The position numbers and the translations under genes are program-made. The notes under the pieces were generated by a model that searched no databases, was not told where the DNA came from, and saw nothing but the letters and a program-made list of their open reading frames with translations. Below are positions 13,201 through 23,445 of a DNA stretch of 64,000 nt, in pieces. This stretch comes from Linnemannia hyalina (taxonomy: Eukaryota; Mortierellomycota; Mortierellomycetes; Mortierellales; Mortierellaceae): contig JAHRHY010000002.1 of assembly GCA_019671135.1 (NCBI GenBank), positions 2,743,501 to 2,807,500 of the forward strand, read 5' to 3'. Every line of letters starts with the position of its first letter. Position 1 is the stretch's first letter.

Positions 13201-16200
13201 CGGCAGACCTCAGCATCGTGAGCTGTTGCTCACTCAGCGTCTCTTCAGTGTTGGCCTGCAGGAGCTCCAGTATTCCCAGGATGATGTGCAGTGGCGTCCT
13301 GAGCTCATGTGAGATACTATAGCGTAGACAAAAAAGAAAATTAAAACGCGATATGAAATAAGGCGCAAGGGAAGACCAATGCAAAAAAAAAAAAAAAAAA
13401 GACTTACTTCTTGATAAAGATCCCTTTGGTTTTATCCGCGGCCACAATTCTGCGCTTCATGACCTCAGTAACAAGACAAGATCCAAAGTTCTTGAGGTAA
13501 ATCCGCTCGTGTAGCAAGAACTGCTTGGTAGGGGAAGAAGTCAAAACGACAAAGTAGGCCCAAGGCTCCTCATCTCTGATTTGAGTATAGTCTGCAGAGG
13601 AGGCGCAGCGGATAGGCATAATCACGCAAGATCTGTAAGGAGAACTAGACCCTGCCTCAAACTCTGGCAGGGTTCCTTGGAACGTGTGACAGAGAAGGTC
13701 GGGACGAAGAGGGTCATCCGCTCGAGCCGGCGAGCGTGAAGAAGCGCGGGTGGACTCGAACCAGTTGTTTTCTTCCGATCCAGGGCAACAAATATACAAT
13801 GGACACTGTCCAGGCTGTCGTTCAGGTGCAGATTTAAGCTGTCGGACATAACACATCGCCTCTGAGATAATGGGTAAATCTCGCTCCCAAACTGGCTCCG
13901 CCATCTCCTGCTGAAAGTCCCGGATTCGATGAGGTCTACAGCCTACCTCCGCACAAACCCATGATGTTCCCTGTCGCCGGGCGTTACAAACAGGTTCGTC
14001 GATATGCTGGCGTAAGCTCGAAGCCAAACACTCTAACGTCAAGCCAGGATCCATGAAATACTCTGCACCACTCACAATGCTGACTGCGCCTTTGGTCGGC
14101 GTCTTGGAGCTCCATAGATTCCAAGAAACTCCTGATCCTGCCTGGGGAAGAAACGATTTGTTGGATCCCGCTTGGACGAGGTAGACAGCATCAGCTCCCA
14201 ATGTAGCCTGGATCATGTTACATGCTGATGGGAACGCCTTGTCGCGGAGTTGGTCACCGGTGGATGAGTTCTCCTGTACCGATCCATTGATGCCTTGCAA
14301 CTGTGTTGCCCTGCCATTCGCCCTCAACTCCTTGGAAGGGAACATGGGCGAGCCTCTGGGAGTTGGGATCTGAACGCGCCGGCCTGGAGGTCCTGCAATA
14401 GTCGATGTTGATCTTGGAGTTCGAACTCCGTCCGGCGAAGGTGTGAGGCGTGGTTGGGAGATATCAAACGATATTCCTCGCACATACTTTGGCTCTGGAC
14501 TAAGCGTAGGTGTTGGTATCGATACACCCTCCGTCATGTCGAGACAAGCACGTACCCAGCAGGTGATGTCGCGCATCATACGAGTCCGGATGCACAGATT
14601 CACTTGGTCGTTCCAGAGTGTCATCTCCCTCATCACGACGGCAGCAAAGTCGACCAGCAATAAGCGCTCCTTCTCCGTAAACGTCGCTCTTGGCTCAGGA
14701 TCGATGACGCAGAGTGATCCAATGTTGTTCCCGTCTGATGTTGCGAGGGCAGCGCCGGCGTAGAATCTCACCAGAGGTACTCCTTTCACAGCTGGTAGTC
14801 CATTGAATCTCCAGTCCTTTGTTGCATCCAAAATAACCAAAGGATCATCGGGTGCCCTGAGGATAGCATGTGCGCTGAGTGAGACCTCTCTCCGACACTC
14901 CATGTTGGCTGCGCGATAGCTAGCCTTGATAGCGACGTTGTCCTGGTCCACAAGACATATCATGCACCCACTGACCCTCAAGACCGTCCCGACCAGCTGA
15001 GCTATCCTGTCAAAGTTCAAATCGGTGCCAGTGTCAAGGATTTGGAAGCTGTACAACGCCCGAAGGCGCTGTTCCTCATTGGGAGGAAGTGGGGCCGCCA
15101 AGAACGGTGGCGGCTGAGACTGCATGAGCGCACATGCGTAGGGCGGGAACGGGGGTAGGTCAGGACCAAGGTGTTTGGGACGGATCTGGGCATCGTCGGG
15201 AAAGTGACCCTGACTATACGCCTTCAAAAAGTCATCCCAGCATTCGTAGATGGACTCTGATGTTGTTCTCTGCTGTGTCGAAGGCTGCTGCTGCTGAGTA
15301 GCATGGTTTTTTGCTTTTTGGTAGCCTTCGTTGGAAATTCTCATGTCGGTCGAAGAGGAGGATTTGTCGTGCTTTTGTTTCGCCAAGTTGAAGAGCCTCT
15401 CTGTGAGCCCAATACTGGGCTGTTCTTGTGCTGAAGGAGTTGAGGAAGTTGAGGATACCGAAGACGATGTCCTCCTGGACCTGGTGTCGCCCGTCCTGGG
15501 CTGGCCGGCCTTGGAGTCCTGTCCTGTCTGACTGGTGCTGCTATCGCCAGCGGGAAATGAGATAGATACGATGCCCAATTTGAGATGTCCTTTCCGTTGA
15601 TCGGGCACCTGACTGGACGAAGAGGGGAGCATGGATAGCCCCAGGGTTTCGGATTGACGTGGGCCGCACGGTGAATGCCTAGCATTGAAGCAGCGATAAG
15701 GTAATGCAGATGAAGGACAGATTGTGATGCACTTATGCTGTTAATACAGTAGAGAGAAAGATCCAGTTGGAAAAAAGAAATGGAAAGAGAAAGTAAAGGA
15801 GACAATGAAAAGGGAGATGTTGTGCAACGTCGCTCTACATTGAAATGTTTTTACCTTGATGATGGGTTCAGCGTGACCCGTTCAACATGCTGGACGTCCT
15901 GAAACCAATGGAAGGCCTGGCCTTTTAACCATTGTCGCTTCAGCGAATCCGTAATCGAGCTCTTGCGATTTGAAGGAATATTAGGAGAACTCAACAGAGG
16001 GATGCTGGGGGGATATGAAACTGACCGCAGAAGTGTCGTCTCGCACGGTTTCAGCGAAGTGCGAGGAGTTGGAGCTTGATGGCCTGCTTGCAGGGGCTGT
16101 GGGCCAGGCTTAGAAAGGCCTAGTGAGTTGTCGACTGGAGAGGTACCTTCGATATCCTGTGCATCAGTCCCTTTAGCGAGCGTGTGTGAGTTCCATAATG

Positions 16201-16357
16201 GCTGGTTGTTGTTAGACTGGGTTGAACAGGCAGCGAGCACTGGTGTGGGCGAGGTCATGGCTCGCATGATGCGCGGGCGCTGCGGAAAAGTTGGCACTCG
16301 AAGAGTGCTCTCTTGATCTTGCGAGATGGATGACTCGGAGGTTGGAGTTGGAAGCAT
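10246..16357 (-). CDS. Cytosolic hybrid histidine kinase (GAF-HisKA-HATPase-REC)
   Basis: Exons 15855-16357, 13408-15678, 12641-13316 and 10246-12492 are all phase-consistent and give about 1898 residues. The order is a Ser/Pro-rich N-terminus; a GAF domain at about 374-530 (starts near LRALYSFQILDTG, ends near DFAAVVMREM); a HisKA H-box SHELRTPLH with the phospho-acceptor at about H928; a HATPase_c with N-box ENAIKF, G1 DTGSGIS and G2 GTGLGLALVK; a Ser/Gln/Pro linker; and a receiver domain with acidic pair ED near its start, phospho-acceptor Asp about 1809 in LMDLQMPVMDG, and Lys in MTKPVS. No membrane segment is visible, so it is a soluble sensor. Signal passes from His to the internal Asp and then, by analogy, to an Hpt protein and response regulators. 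One intron falls two residues before the H-box, another directly before the N-box. The ligand and fungal HK class are not determined. Confidence 0.93.
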
Positions 16358-17964
16358 TGTAACAGCAACAAGAAAAGCAGGAAAGTTATAATAACGGAGT
16401 TGAGTGTGGTGCCTGTCAACTATTTCGTGGGAGTCAAGAAGAATAGATACTTGTTAGTTGACTTTTTTTTCAAGACAAAAAATCATTGCAAGGACGATGT
16501 TCAGCCGCCACTGGCGCTCTGATAGCAATTGCACACATGTTGCTCTATTGAACGAGATATGGGTCAAAGGGAGGGAGTGGAAGGTGTAGGGAAAGAAGGA
16601 AAAAAATGCTCATGGTCATGAGGGTGCAGTTATGATACCATGGATATTATCGTTGCACGTAATAATAAGCGCGTGTATTTTACCCGAATTGAAGAGATCT
16701 TGTTTCTTGTTTAGATGCAAGAGTATCGGCTGGATGCAGATACAAGGAGAGAGAACAAAAATGGAGAGAAAAAAAGAGGAGATGAGGCAGACAGAGCAAT
16801 GGAGAATAAATCCTTGTCTGTCGAACCTCAGGTGAAAGAAGACTGCAAGGTAAAAATGCTTCTCTGCCAAAGAAAAAAGCGGACAAGTTTGCTCTGCTCT
16901 TGAGATATCTGTTGTACCAAATAGAAAGTTCAGACGACCCTGCTGGTGGTTTGAGAAAATGAAAGTAAAAAGAAAGAGGGGAGTATGAATGGAGAAGTAC
17001 GAAAGTGGAATGAGCAAAACGAATGGCGAGGCGAATGGTGAATAGAGAGGAGAAGAGAATGGCGAGATCATGCAGCGGTGAGGAGAGATGGAGTAGAAGA
17101 ACTGAGTCCTGGACGGGAGTGGAGGGTATAAAGAAAGAGGGCAATTGAGGAAAAGAAGAAAGATGAAAAGAAAACATCTTGGATGGCTTCTCTGTGGGTG
17201 GGTAGGGTCAAAGCACATGATGAGTTTTCTTTCTTTCCTTTGTGTGCTTTGGCTCTCGGGGCCGAGCGTGAGTTGAAGGAGAACGTTCAAGGCCATCTAT
17301 CCTCTACTTTTAAGAGGAACATTAATATTGCAAACAATGCAATGAAACAACAAAGAAAAAACAAGGTTGATGCCCAGTGGATAGTTTGAATGACATCCTT
17401 GTAGCCCGCTATGACAGATCTTCGGGAAAATCCTGTATTGCCGAAAGAGGCAAATCATTCAAATAATAATACTGCTAACTGGTTTGTTGTTCTTTGCTTT
17501 CCTTTCCTCTCAACTTGTCTTCAACTTTGCCAATTCCCGCCAGAAAAAAATATATATCTAGAGTTCTCCTTGAACTCCTCCGGTTACAGCTGACACCAAA
17601 ACCAACAAGCAAGCAATTGCACTTTGGCTTTCTCTTCTTACCCCTGCTCTTATGTTATTATCCCATGTTTATTTTCAATCGTCCCCCCATTGGCTCAAGA
17701 AGTTGTTCGATGACCAGATCTGGGAAAGACGAAAAGAAAAATGAAATGAGCCCGATTTTGGCCATCTTCGTCTTTTTTTCTTATGTGATGTCGAGTCCGC
17801 CAGTCAATGTCGTCACCATTTGCTTTGTTACTCGGCGTAAATGAGAAAAACGTTGTTTTTGTGCAGACAGGGGATTTTTTTTCTCTCGAGGAGCTTTGAC
17901 TCGTGGCGTTTCGACACCGACTCCTTGTTGACATGGGTCCCTCCAGATCCAATACGCGGGTTAC
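16358..17964. other. Intergenic, no gene seen
   Basis: Upstream side of the histidine kinase. Open frames at 16616-17296 and 17494-17844 are short, low in complexity and without recognisable motifs or good splice partners. Nothing further can be supported. Confidence 0.5.
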
Positions 17965-18366
17965 TTTTTTCTTTTTTGTTTGTAAGAAATTTATTGCGTC
18001 GTGGGAGTGCAGTAAAGTCACCACCATTCAAAAGATATAAAAATAAATACTTTCGAAAAAAGCACACAGGTTACATCTAAACTGGGAAAAAGCAGTTAAC
18101 AGAGAAAATTAGGAAAGACCAGGCAAAATAAGTACAGAAAGGTAGAGAATAAATACACAGGTTAGGTGGGGAACTTGTTGTCGACAAGTGGGGGGGGGGG
18201 GGGGGCTCGACTAAAGGTGGGGGTTCACGCTCGTCGCTCTGGCGCTTCCTCTCAGCCAACTGAGCGCGAACTTGGGTAATGGCCAAATCCACCGCGGCAA
18301 GTACCATGCGAGGTTCAAAGGCTTGATCCTCACGGACAAACGCGTGATGGTGCTCTTCCAACTACT
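17965..18366 (-). mobile_element. Decayed non-LTR retrotransposon 3' end, copy 1 (5'-truncated)
   Basis: In minus orientation this begins inside the coding end of a LINE-like ORF (reading about ...HHHAFVREDQAFEP, then a stretch ending in LAERKRQSDE), runs through a 3' UTR and finishes at AATAAATTTCTTAC followed by an A-rich tail (plus-strand T-rich, 17965-17978). The same segment, clearly diverged, lies at 18780-19777; the block GAA(A/G)TTTATTGCGTCG matches at 17986 and 18801. Homology to the longer copy stops near 18360-18366, as expected for 5' truncation. A run of 18 G at about 18191 interrupts the coding end. No target-site duplication was found, so it is probably the older insertion. Confidence 0.7.
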
Positions 18367-18763
18367 GCTTTGCATACGAACTTCGATCAAGCGTCATGTG
18401 TAGCTATGATCCTTTAGAAGTTCGCGTCGCGCATTGCTCTTCAACGCTCACTTGTGTTCATTTATTATTCATTGACAACGTATCTCTCGCTCTACGGAGA
18501 CCTATCTCCGACTGCAGGCGCCACGGATAACAGTTGAGTAGACGAAAGACTGCGCCCTGGGGGAACCTACCCCTACGAGATGGAGGTAAGAGGCAAGGTT
18601 TGAAAAGAGTACTCGCCAGGGTAGGAGTTAGGAGGGGCAATTAGGGCCAAGTTCTGATCATAAAAACATGTACAAGAAGTCGCTTTGGCCACAATCAATT
18701 ACTCACCACTGATCATTGATCAGTCGCAGGAACAAAGACACATGGAGTCTAAACGATCATCAT
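18367..18763. other. Spacer between the two retrotransposon remnants
   Basis: About 400 bp with no coding pattern or repeat that I can recognise. Confidence 0.5.
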
Positions 18764-18779
18764 CTGTCGTTAGAACAAC
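18764..18779 (+). repeat. Target-site duplication, left copy
   Basis: The 16-bp sequence CTGTCGTTAGAACAAC directly abuts the T-rich (antisense poly-A) end of the element at 18780. An identical copy lies at 19778-19793. Confidence 0.9.
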
Positions 18780-19777
18780 TTTTTTTGTTTTGTTTTGTGA
18801 GAAGTTTATTGCGTCGTGGGAGTGCGTGCAGATAACTAATACTCGTCAACTTCGAGTCACCGCCAAATCAAATGAAAATACTTTCCAAGAAAGCACACAA
18901 ACTACATCTAAACTGAGAAAAACAGATAAACAGAGAATCGGAAAAAGGCAGGGCAAATAAAATACAGAGAAAATAGAGTACAAATGTTAGGTAGGATGGT
19001 TGGTGTCGGTCGGGGGCGGCTCGACCGGGGGAGGGGGTTGGCGTTCCTCGCTCTGGCGCTTCTTCTCTGCCAGCTGAGCACGGGCTTGGGTGATCGCCAG
19101 GTCTACAGCAGCAAGGACGATGCAGGGGTCAAACGCTTGGTCCTCCATGACGAAAGCAAAGTGATATCGCCAGATGGTAGCCAGGATGACACCGATCAGC
19201 AGGAACAGAGGGGGTCCGAGTTAGGAAAGAATAGTCTGCAGATGTAGTCCGCTGACCAGGCTCTCTCCTCCACATATCTTGTCATCGCACTCTGCCAGGC
19301 CTCTAGTTTCTTGGGACAGCTGAAGAGGAGGTACTGATTCGTCCCGACCTGCGTCAGGTAAACGTGACAGAGGATCCCGACCTTGTCTGGGAGAATGGAG
19401 TGGAAATGGACACCAGATGGGAGTTTGTTGATCAACAGACGCTACCAAACATTGCGAGCATTGTGGGGAATCGGATTCTTCCAAAACATGGTCCAAAAAA
19501 ACGGCGTGAGTGGTGGTGGGGGTGCAATCATCGGTGGGTGATGGGGTGGTGGTGTTGGGGGTTGGTAGGCCTTAGAGAACACAGCCTGACGAAAAGTCCT
19601 TGTGCTGGCCAGTTCGAAGGATCCGTTCCCTGACTGGGTGATGGCGGTCTTGTTGATTCGCTCGGCAAGGTCGCCCTCCAGCGCCAAAGGTCCTGGTGCG
19701 TCCAACGCCCGTTGCAGTGCAGGGTGAGCCTTGAATCGACCATGTCTATGGTTGTCCTCCAGCCCACGGTGAGAACG
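18780..19777 (-). mobile_element. 5'-truncated non-LTR retrotransposon, copy 2, with 16-bp target-site duplication
   Basis: About 1.0 kb on the minus strand. The 3' end carries AATAAA (AATAAACTTCTCAC) and an A-rich [21 protein letters not shown] tail; the 5' end is cut inside the ORF. The frame is open from the truncated 5' end (about 19775) and reads as the region after the reverse-transcriptase domain: a Pro-rich linker, WTMFWKNPIPHNARNVW, RLLINKLPSG, then a zinc-knuckle-like segment LCHV...YLLFSCPKKLEAWQ, then GVILATIWRYHFAFVMEDQ. This matches the zf-RVT-type C-terminus of L1/Tad-like fungal elements (from memory). It is broken by an in-frame TAG just before RLLINKLP (near 19440) and by a frameshift near a C-run at about 19207-19222. 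Some expected Cys/His ligands are also lost (HVY, TNQ). It cannot move by itself. Confidence 0.85.
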
Positions 19778-19793
19778 CTGTCGTTAGAACAAC
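19778..19793 (+). repeat. Target-site duplication, right copy
   Basis: Identical 16-bp CTGTCGTTAGAACAAC directly beyond the 5'-truncated end of the element. It marks the original insertion site. Confidence 0.9.
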
Positions 19794-20169
19794 GGCATTT
19801 CCATTAGTTCTCAGGATCACGTTACAATTTTTCGATGCACTATGTTTTTGCTGGATGATATCCATCGCGTCTTCTCAACAATGGTAGTAAATAAAAACAC
19901 AACGTCCGCCTTTTGTCTGATTCTGCCTACCACACTCAAATAAAACTGCTGTTACACGGGATCAGCTCATTTCCAGTCCAAGAATAACCGGCCCATCGAG
20001 TGGGGCCACCGCCTAAAACATAAAAAAGAGTGGCCTGAGTCCTCTCCTCCTGCTCCTCTTATCACCATCTGTATCATTATGAATGCACAGGCAGGCTGGC
20101 TGTGGGATAACTCAATTGCAATCTCCGCAGCACACAACTCCTCTGCGACATGCACTCCAGTTTCCTTTT
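19794..20169. other. Intergenic, nothing recognised
   Basis: A 69-codon open frame on the minus strand (19967-20173) has no motif and overlaps the terminal exon of the cryptic small gene in another frame. Confidence 0.4.
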
Positions 20170-20779
20170 TCACATATTCTCTTCCTCCTCTCCTTCCTTG
20201 ATGTCTTTGTCCGGCTTAATGGCACTGATCTACAGGAGCATCAATTGATAGGCGAACCATAACACTCACCTGATGTTTTTCTTGTGCATTAAGCTGTTTA
20301 ATGGGCTTAAGGAAGTCTCTCTCTCTATGCATGTTGTTTCATATTGACTGGCGGTTTGCTCGCGGGAAGGATAAAAAGGGAAAGGAAAAACAACAACAAC
20401 ACGTCCAAGTAATCTTATCAGATTTTTGATTTCTCCTTGTTCCAACAGTCCATCACTCGTGAACACAAGAACGCCTCATCGAAATATGAGTTCGATGGAA
20501 GCGTGGAAAGAATAGCCATCACATAAATAAATAAATAAACAAACAAACAAACAAACAGACGCATGTCGCGGTGCTGAGGAATGAAAGAGAAGTTGAAGCA
20601 AGGGTGAATATAACCTGATCGACCTAGGAGTACACAATGAGAGCACAATAGGCGGGAAGAAGACGAAGAGGAGAGATACTTTACCAGGGCAGGTCTGTGT
20701 TGGGTCGGGACGGCCAAATACAGGCGGCGGAAACTTTTTCATACTCTGCAGCAAAGGGAATCCTAGTTCTTGTGTCCAT
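20170..20779 (-). CDS. Cryptic small multi-exon gene, unknown function
   Basis: Two terminal exons look real. Exon 20270-20324 reads ERDFLKPIKQLNAQEKHQ between an ATAG acceptor and a GTGAGT donor. Exon 20170-20229 reads ISAIKPDKDIKEGEEEENM and a stop after a TGTAG acceptor; the two join in phase across a 40-nt intron. A candidate first exon at 20685-20779 or 20685-20742 ends in a GTAAAG donor and reads either MDTRTRIPFAAEYEKVSAAC... or MKKFPPPVFGRPDPTQTCPG. A middle exon containing DGLLEQGEIKNLIRLLG (about 20416-20460) is likely, but its boundaries are not fixed. The tail is short and acidic. I do not recognise the family. The whole product would be about 100 residues. Confidence 0.35.
20522..20558 (+). 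repeat. AAAT/AAAC tetranucleotide microsatellite
   Basis: Four AATA-type units pass into about five CAAA units. It lies within a probable intron of the cryptic small gene on the minus strand. Confidence 0.8.
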
Positions 20780-21559
20780 GTTGGTTTTAATACTATATCA
20801 ATTGGGTGATACAGGAAGAGGGCATAGGAGTGAGAGGGAAGGTCGCCACGCGGATACAAAAAGAGGGAAAAGAGGGAGGGAGGGGAGCAGGAGGATTTAA
20901 TGCCCAGTGTGTACTACGAAGACTGGGACCTCGATCTGTCACCAGGGTGAGAGTCCTGAGGGGATCTGTCGATCGCGTGCTGGATTGTTTGTATTGTGGG
21001 TTTGCTGTGCTTCAGTGGGTGGTGTATCTCGTAATCACCTTGTGCGGTGGTTCTTTCTGTCCGTGAGCGCTTGAACAGAAGGAGAAGCAGGGACATGGAC
21101 TATTGTAAAAAGGGAAGAGAGAGGTACCCGAGCGAACCGACCCAAGGCCAATTGTCTTGTTTGGATGGGTGCGTGTGGTGAGTGCGAAGTCACAATTTAC
21201 AGTACTCTACAGTGTATATGTCGTAAGGTCGTAAGGTCGTCAGGTCGATGCAAAAAGTGGGCTGACTTTTTCTTCTCTTTTTGCCGTTCGCTGACTGTTA
21301 AACCATCAGCCGCTGGGAAAGCTTGTTTTGATTGAGAGCTTCTTTTTTTCCCATCTACCCAGTGCACCTGTATCTTGTTCCTGGATGGGGTCCATTCCTG
21401 CCTCTCTGTCGTTGCTGCTCTGTGACACCCTACGAGATATGAAAAGAAAAAAAAGAGACCACTCTTCTTCTTTTTCTTCCCTTCTTTCTCTCTCTCCTTC
21501 CTTCTTTCTCTCATTCTCATTCAACAAACCATCATCAAGCCAGAATCCATTCCTCACCA
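20780..21559. other. Intergenic region upstream of ERG3
   Basis: The last 150 bases are CT-rich and look like the ERG3 5' leader. A GTCGTAAGGTCGTAAGGTCGT short repeat lies near 21218-21243. No gene was seen. Confidence 0.5.
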
Positions 21560-23129
21560 ATGGACTTCATCCTAGACAAGGCCGACGAATACGTCCTCGA
21601 CTCCTTCTACAGGTCACTCCCTGCCATCCCCGTCCCTGATCTCATCGCTGGACTCGCCGCCATCCCCTCCCTCGCAGACTCATACTCTCTCCTCTCAAAT
21701 ACAACAACACCACCCCTCGATACCTTGAAGACTATCGCCAGCAATGTCGTCTCCGCAAGCACCGCCGCAGGATTGACGCTCAACTCCCTCGAGAACGACA
21801 ACATCTTCCGCCAAATCATCTCGCTCTTCCACCTCACCCTCCTCGGCGCCTTTTTGATGTATTTCACCTTTGCCTCGACCTCCTACTTCCTTGTCTTTGA
21901 CCAGGCACATACCAAGCACCCTAAATTCCTCAAGAACCAAGTCAAACTCGAGATCCAAATGTCGGTAAAGGCCCTCCCCGGCATCGCCGTCCTCACCACC
22001 CCTTGGTTCCTGGGCGAGGTCCGTGGGTACAGTCTGTTGTACTCGCACATTCACAACGTCGATGCCATTATCGAAAGGACCGCTGCGGCCATCAACCCGC
22101 CTTCGTCAGTGATTCAGGAGACCTTTGCCGCTGCTATCGCTACCGGCGCCCCAAGCCTTAACGCCACGGCCCTCAACGCTGCTGCTCATGCTACCGCTGC
22201 TGCGGAGCACGCTGCCCTTGCCGCCAAGTTTGGACCCCTTGGACCCATCGTCTCCCCATTCTTGGACGGTTGGGGTTATGTCTTCATCAGCTGCGTGGCC
22301 TTCTTGCTCTTTACCGACTGTGGAATCTACTGGGTCCATCGCCTCTTGCATCACCCTCTTGTCTACAAACGTCTACACAAGGTATGCATCATCTGTGTAT
22401 TTCAATGGGTGCGCATCACGCAGGCAAGACGTATAATTCTCTTGATTCGTTAGACCTATGCGAGTATCTGACAAGAGATAAACACAAAAAACTGGAAACC
22501 CACACTCAGGATGCAATTGATAAACAAAGAAGACACGGCTCAACAAAAAAGGAGAGAGAAAGAGGGGTTCCATCGTTACTCAGATAAGGATAGTGCGTTT
22601 GTGCAGTTTGCAGGAGTCACCAACTTTTTGTTCCCACATAACTCACGCTCTAAACTTATGTTTTTATGTTAATTAGCCCCACCACAAGTGGATCATCCCT
22701 TCACCATACTCCTCCCACGCCTTCCACTTCATGGACGGCTACCTCCAATCGGTCCCCTACCACATCTATGTCTTCATCATCCCCATGCAAAAGTACATCT
22801 ATCTGGGTATGTTTGGCGCCGTTAACCTGTGGTCGGTCCTGATCCACGATGGCGAGTATAAGCTCGAATCCAACGTCGTCAACTCGGCCGCCCATCACGC
22901 CGTCCACCATCTTTACTTCAACTACAACTATGGCCAGTACTTCACCTTCTGGGACCGCATCGGAGGCTCCTACCGCAAGCCTAAATACGAGGAGCACTTT
23001 GAGGTGAAGTCCAAGGCTGAGACTTGGAAGAAGCAGGCCAAGGAGGTCGATAACTTTGATGAGTACGGAAAGCCTACTGCCGCTTCAGACGACTCTTTCA
23101 AGCCTAAGCCTACCAAGAAGGCTCTGTAA
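21560..23129 (+). CDS. ERG3: C-5 sterol desaturase
   Basis: Exons 21560-22381 and 22677-23129 give about 424 residues. It introduces the C5-C6 double bond of the sterol B ring late in ergosterol-type synthesis, as a di-iron membrane enzyme of the endoplasmic reticulum. The three histidine boxes of the fatty-acid hydroxylase family are present: HRLLHH (about H260-H265), HKPHH (about H273-H277) and HHAVHH (about H347-H352). The intron falls inside the second box, between HK and PHH. Hydrophobic segments are visible near LTLLGAFLMYFTFAST and VFISCVAFLLF. Between them sits an Ala-rich insert of about 60 residues (around VIQETFAAAIATGAP) that I do not remember in yeast Erg3. It is convergent with the fidgetin-like gene. 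Confidence 0.92.
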
Positions 23130-23445
23130 AAAAACCCCCAAAATCGGCGAGAAAAGTCTACTACTCTTCCTTTCCTGCTCAACACCTTTTCCCTTCATAA
23201 CCAGCTCCTGGTATTATCCCTTCCTTCCTCACTTCCTCCCTGTGTTTATTTATCTCTCTCACTCCAACCCCATTTTTTATGTTCGTTTCGGACATGTTAG
23301 CATTGTTTTTCATAGAATAAAAAATATATCCAATTAGATAACATCGCGCAAGCATCGCAACAATTGAAACTGGGAAGAGAGGCGGTAATAGGGTGTATTT
23401 GAACAAAAAGAAAAGGCAATTAATTATCGAAGACAAAGAGAAATC
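23130..23445. other. Convergent 3' intergenic region
   Basis: 316 bp between the ERG3 stop and the stop of the fidgetin-like gene. It is AT- and T-rich, with AATAAA-like signals on both strands near 23317-23326 and 23410. No gene. Confidence 0.7.

Noticed and set aside
13745..13765. tRNA B-box-like GGTTCGAGTCC on the minus strand
   Set aside because: It lies inside histidine-kinase coding sequence (residues NWFES), and no matching A-box or acceptor stem surrounds it.
16616..17296. 226-codon minus-strand frame rich in Ser, Phe, Leu and Pro
   Set aside because: Pyrimidine-rich leader-like composition, no motif and no conserved segment; treated as noncoding.
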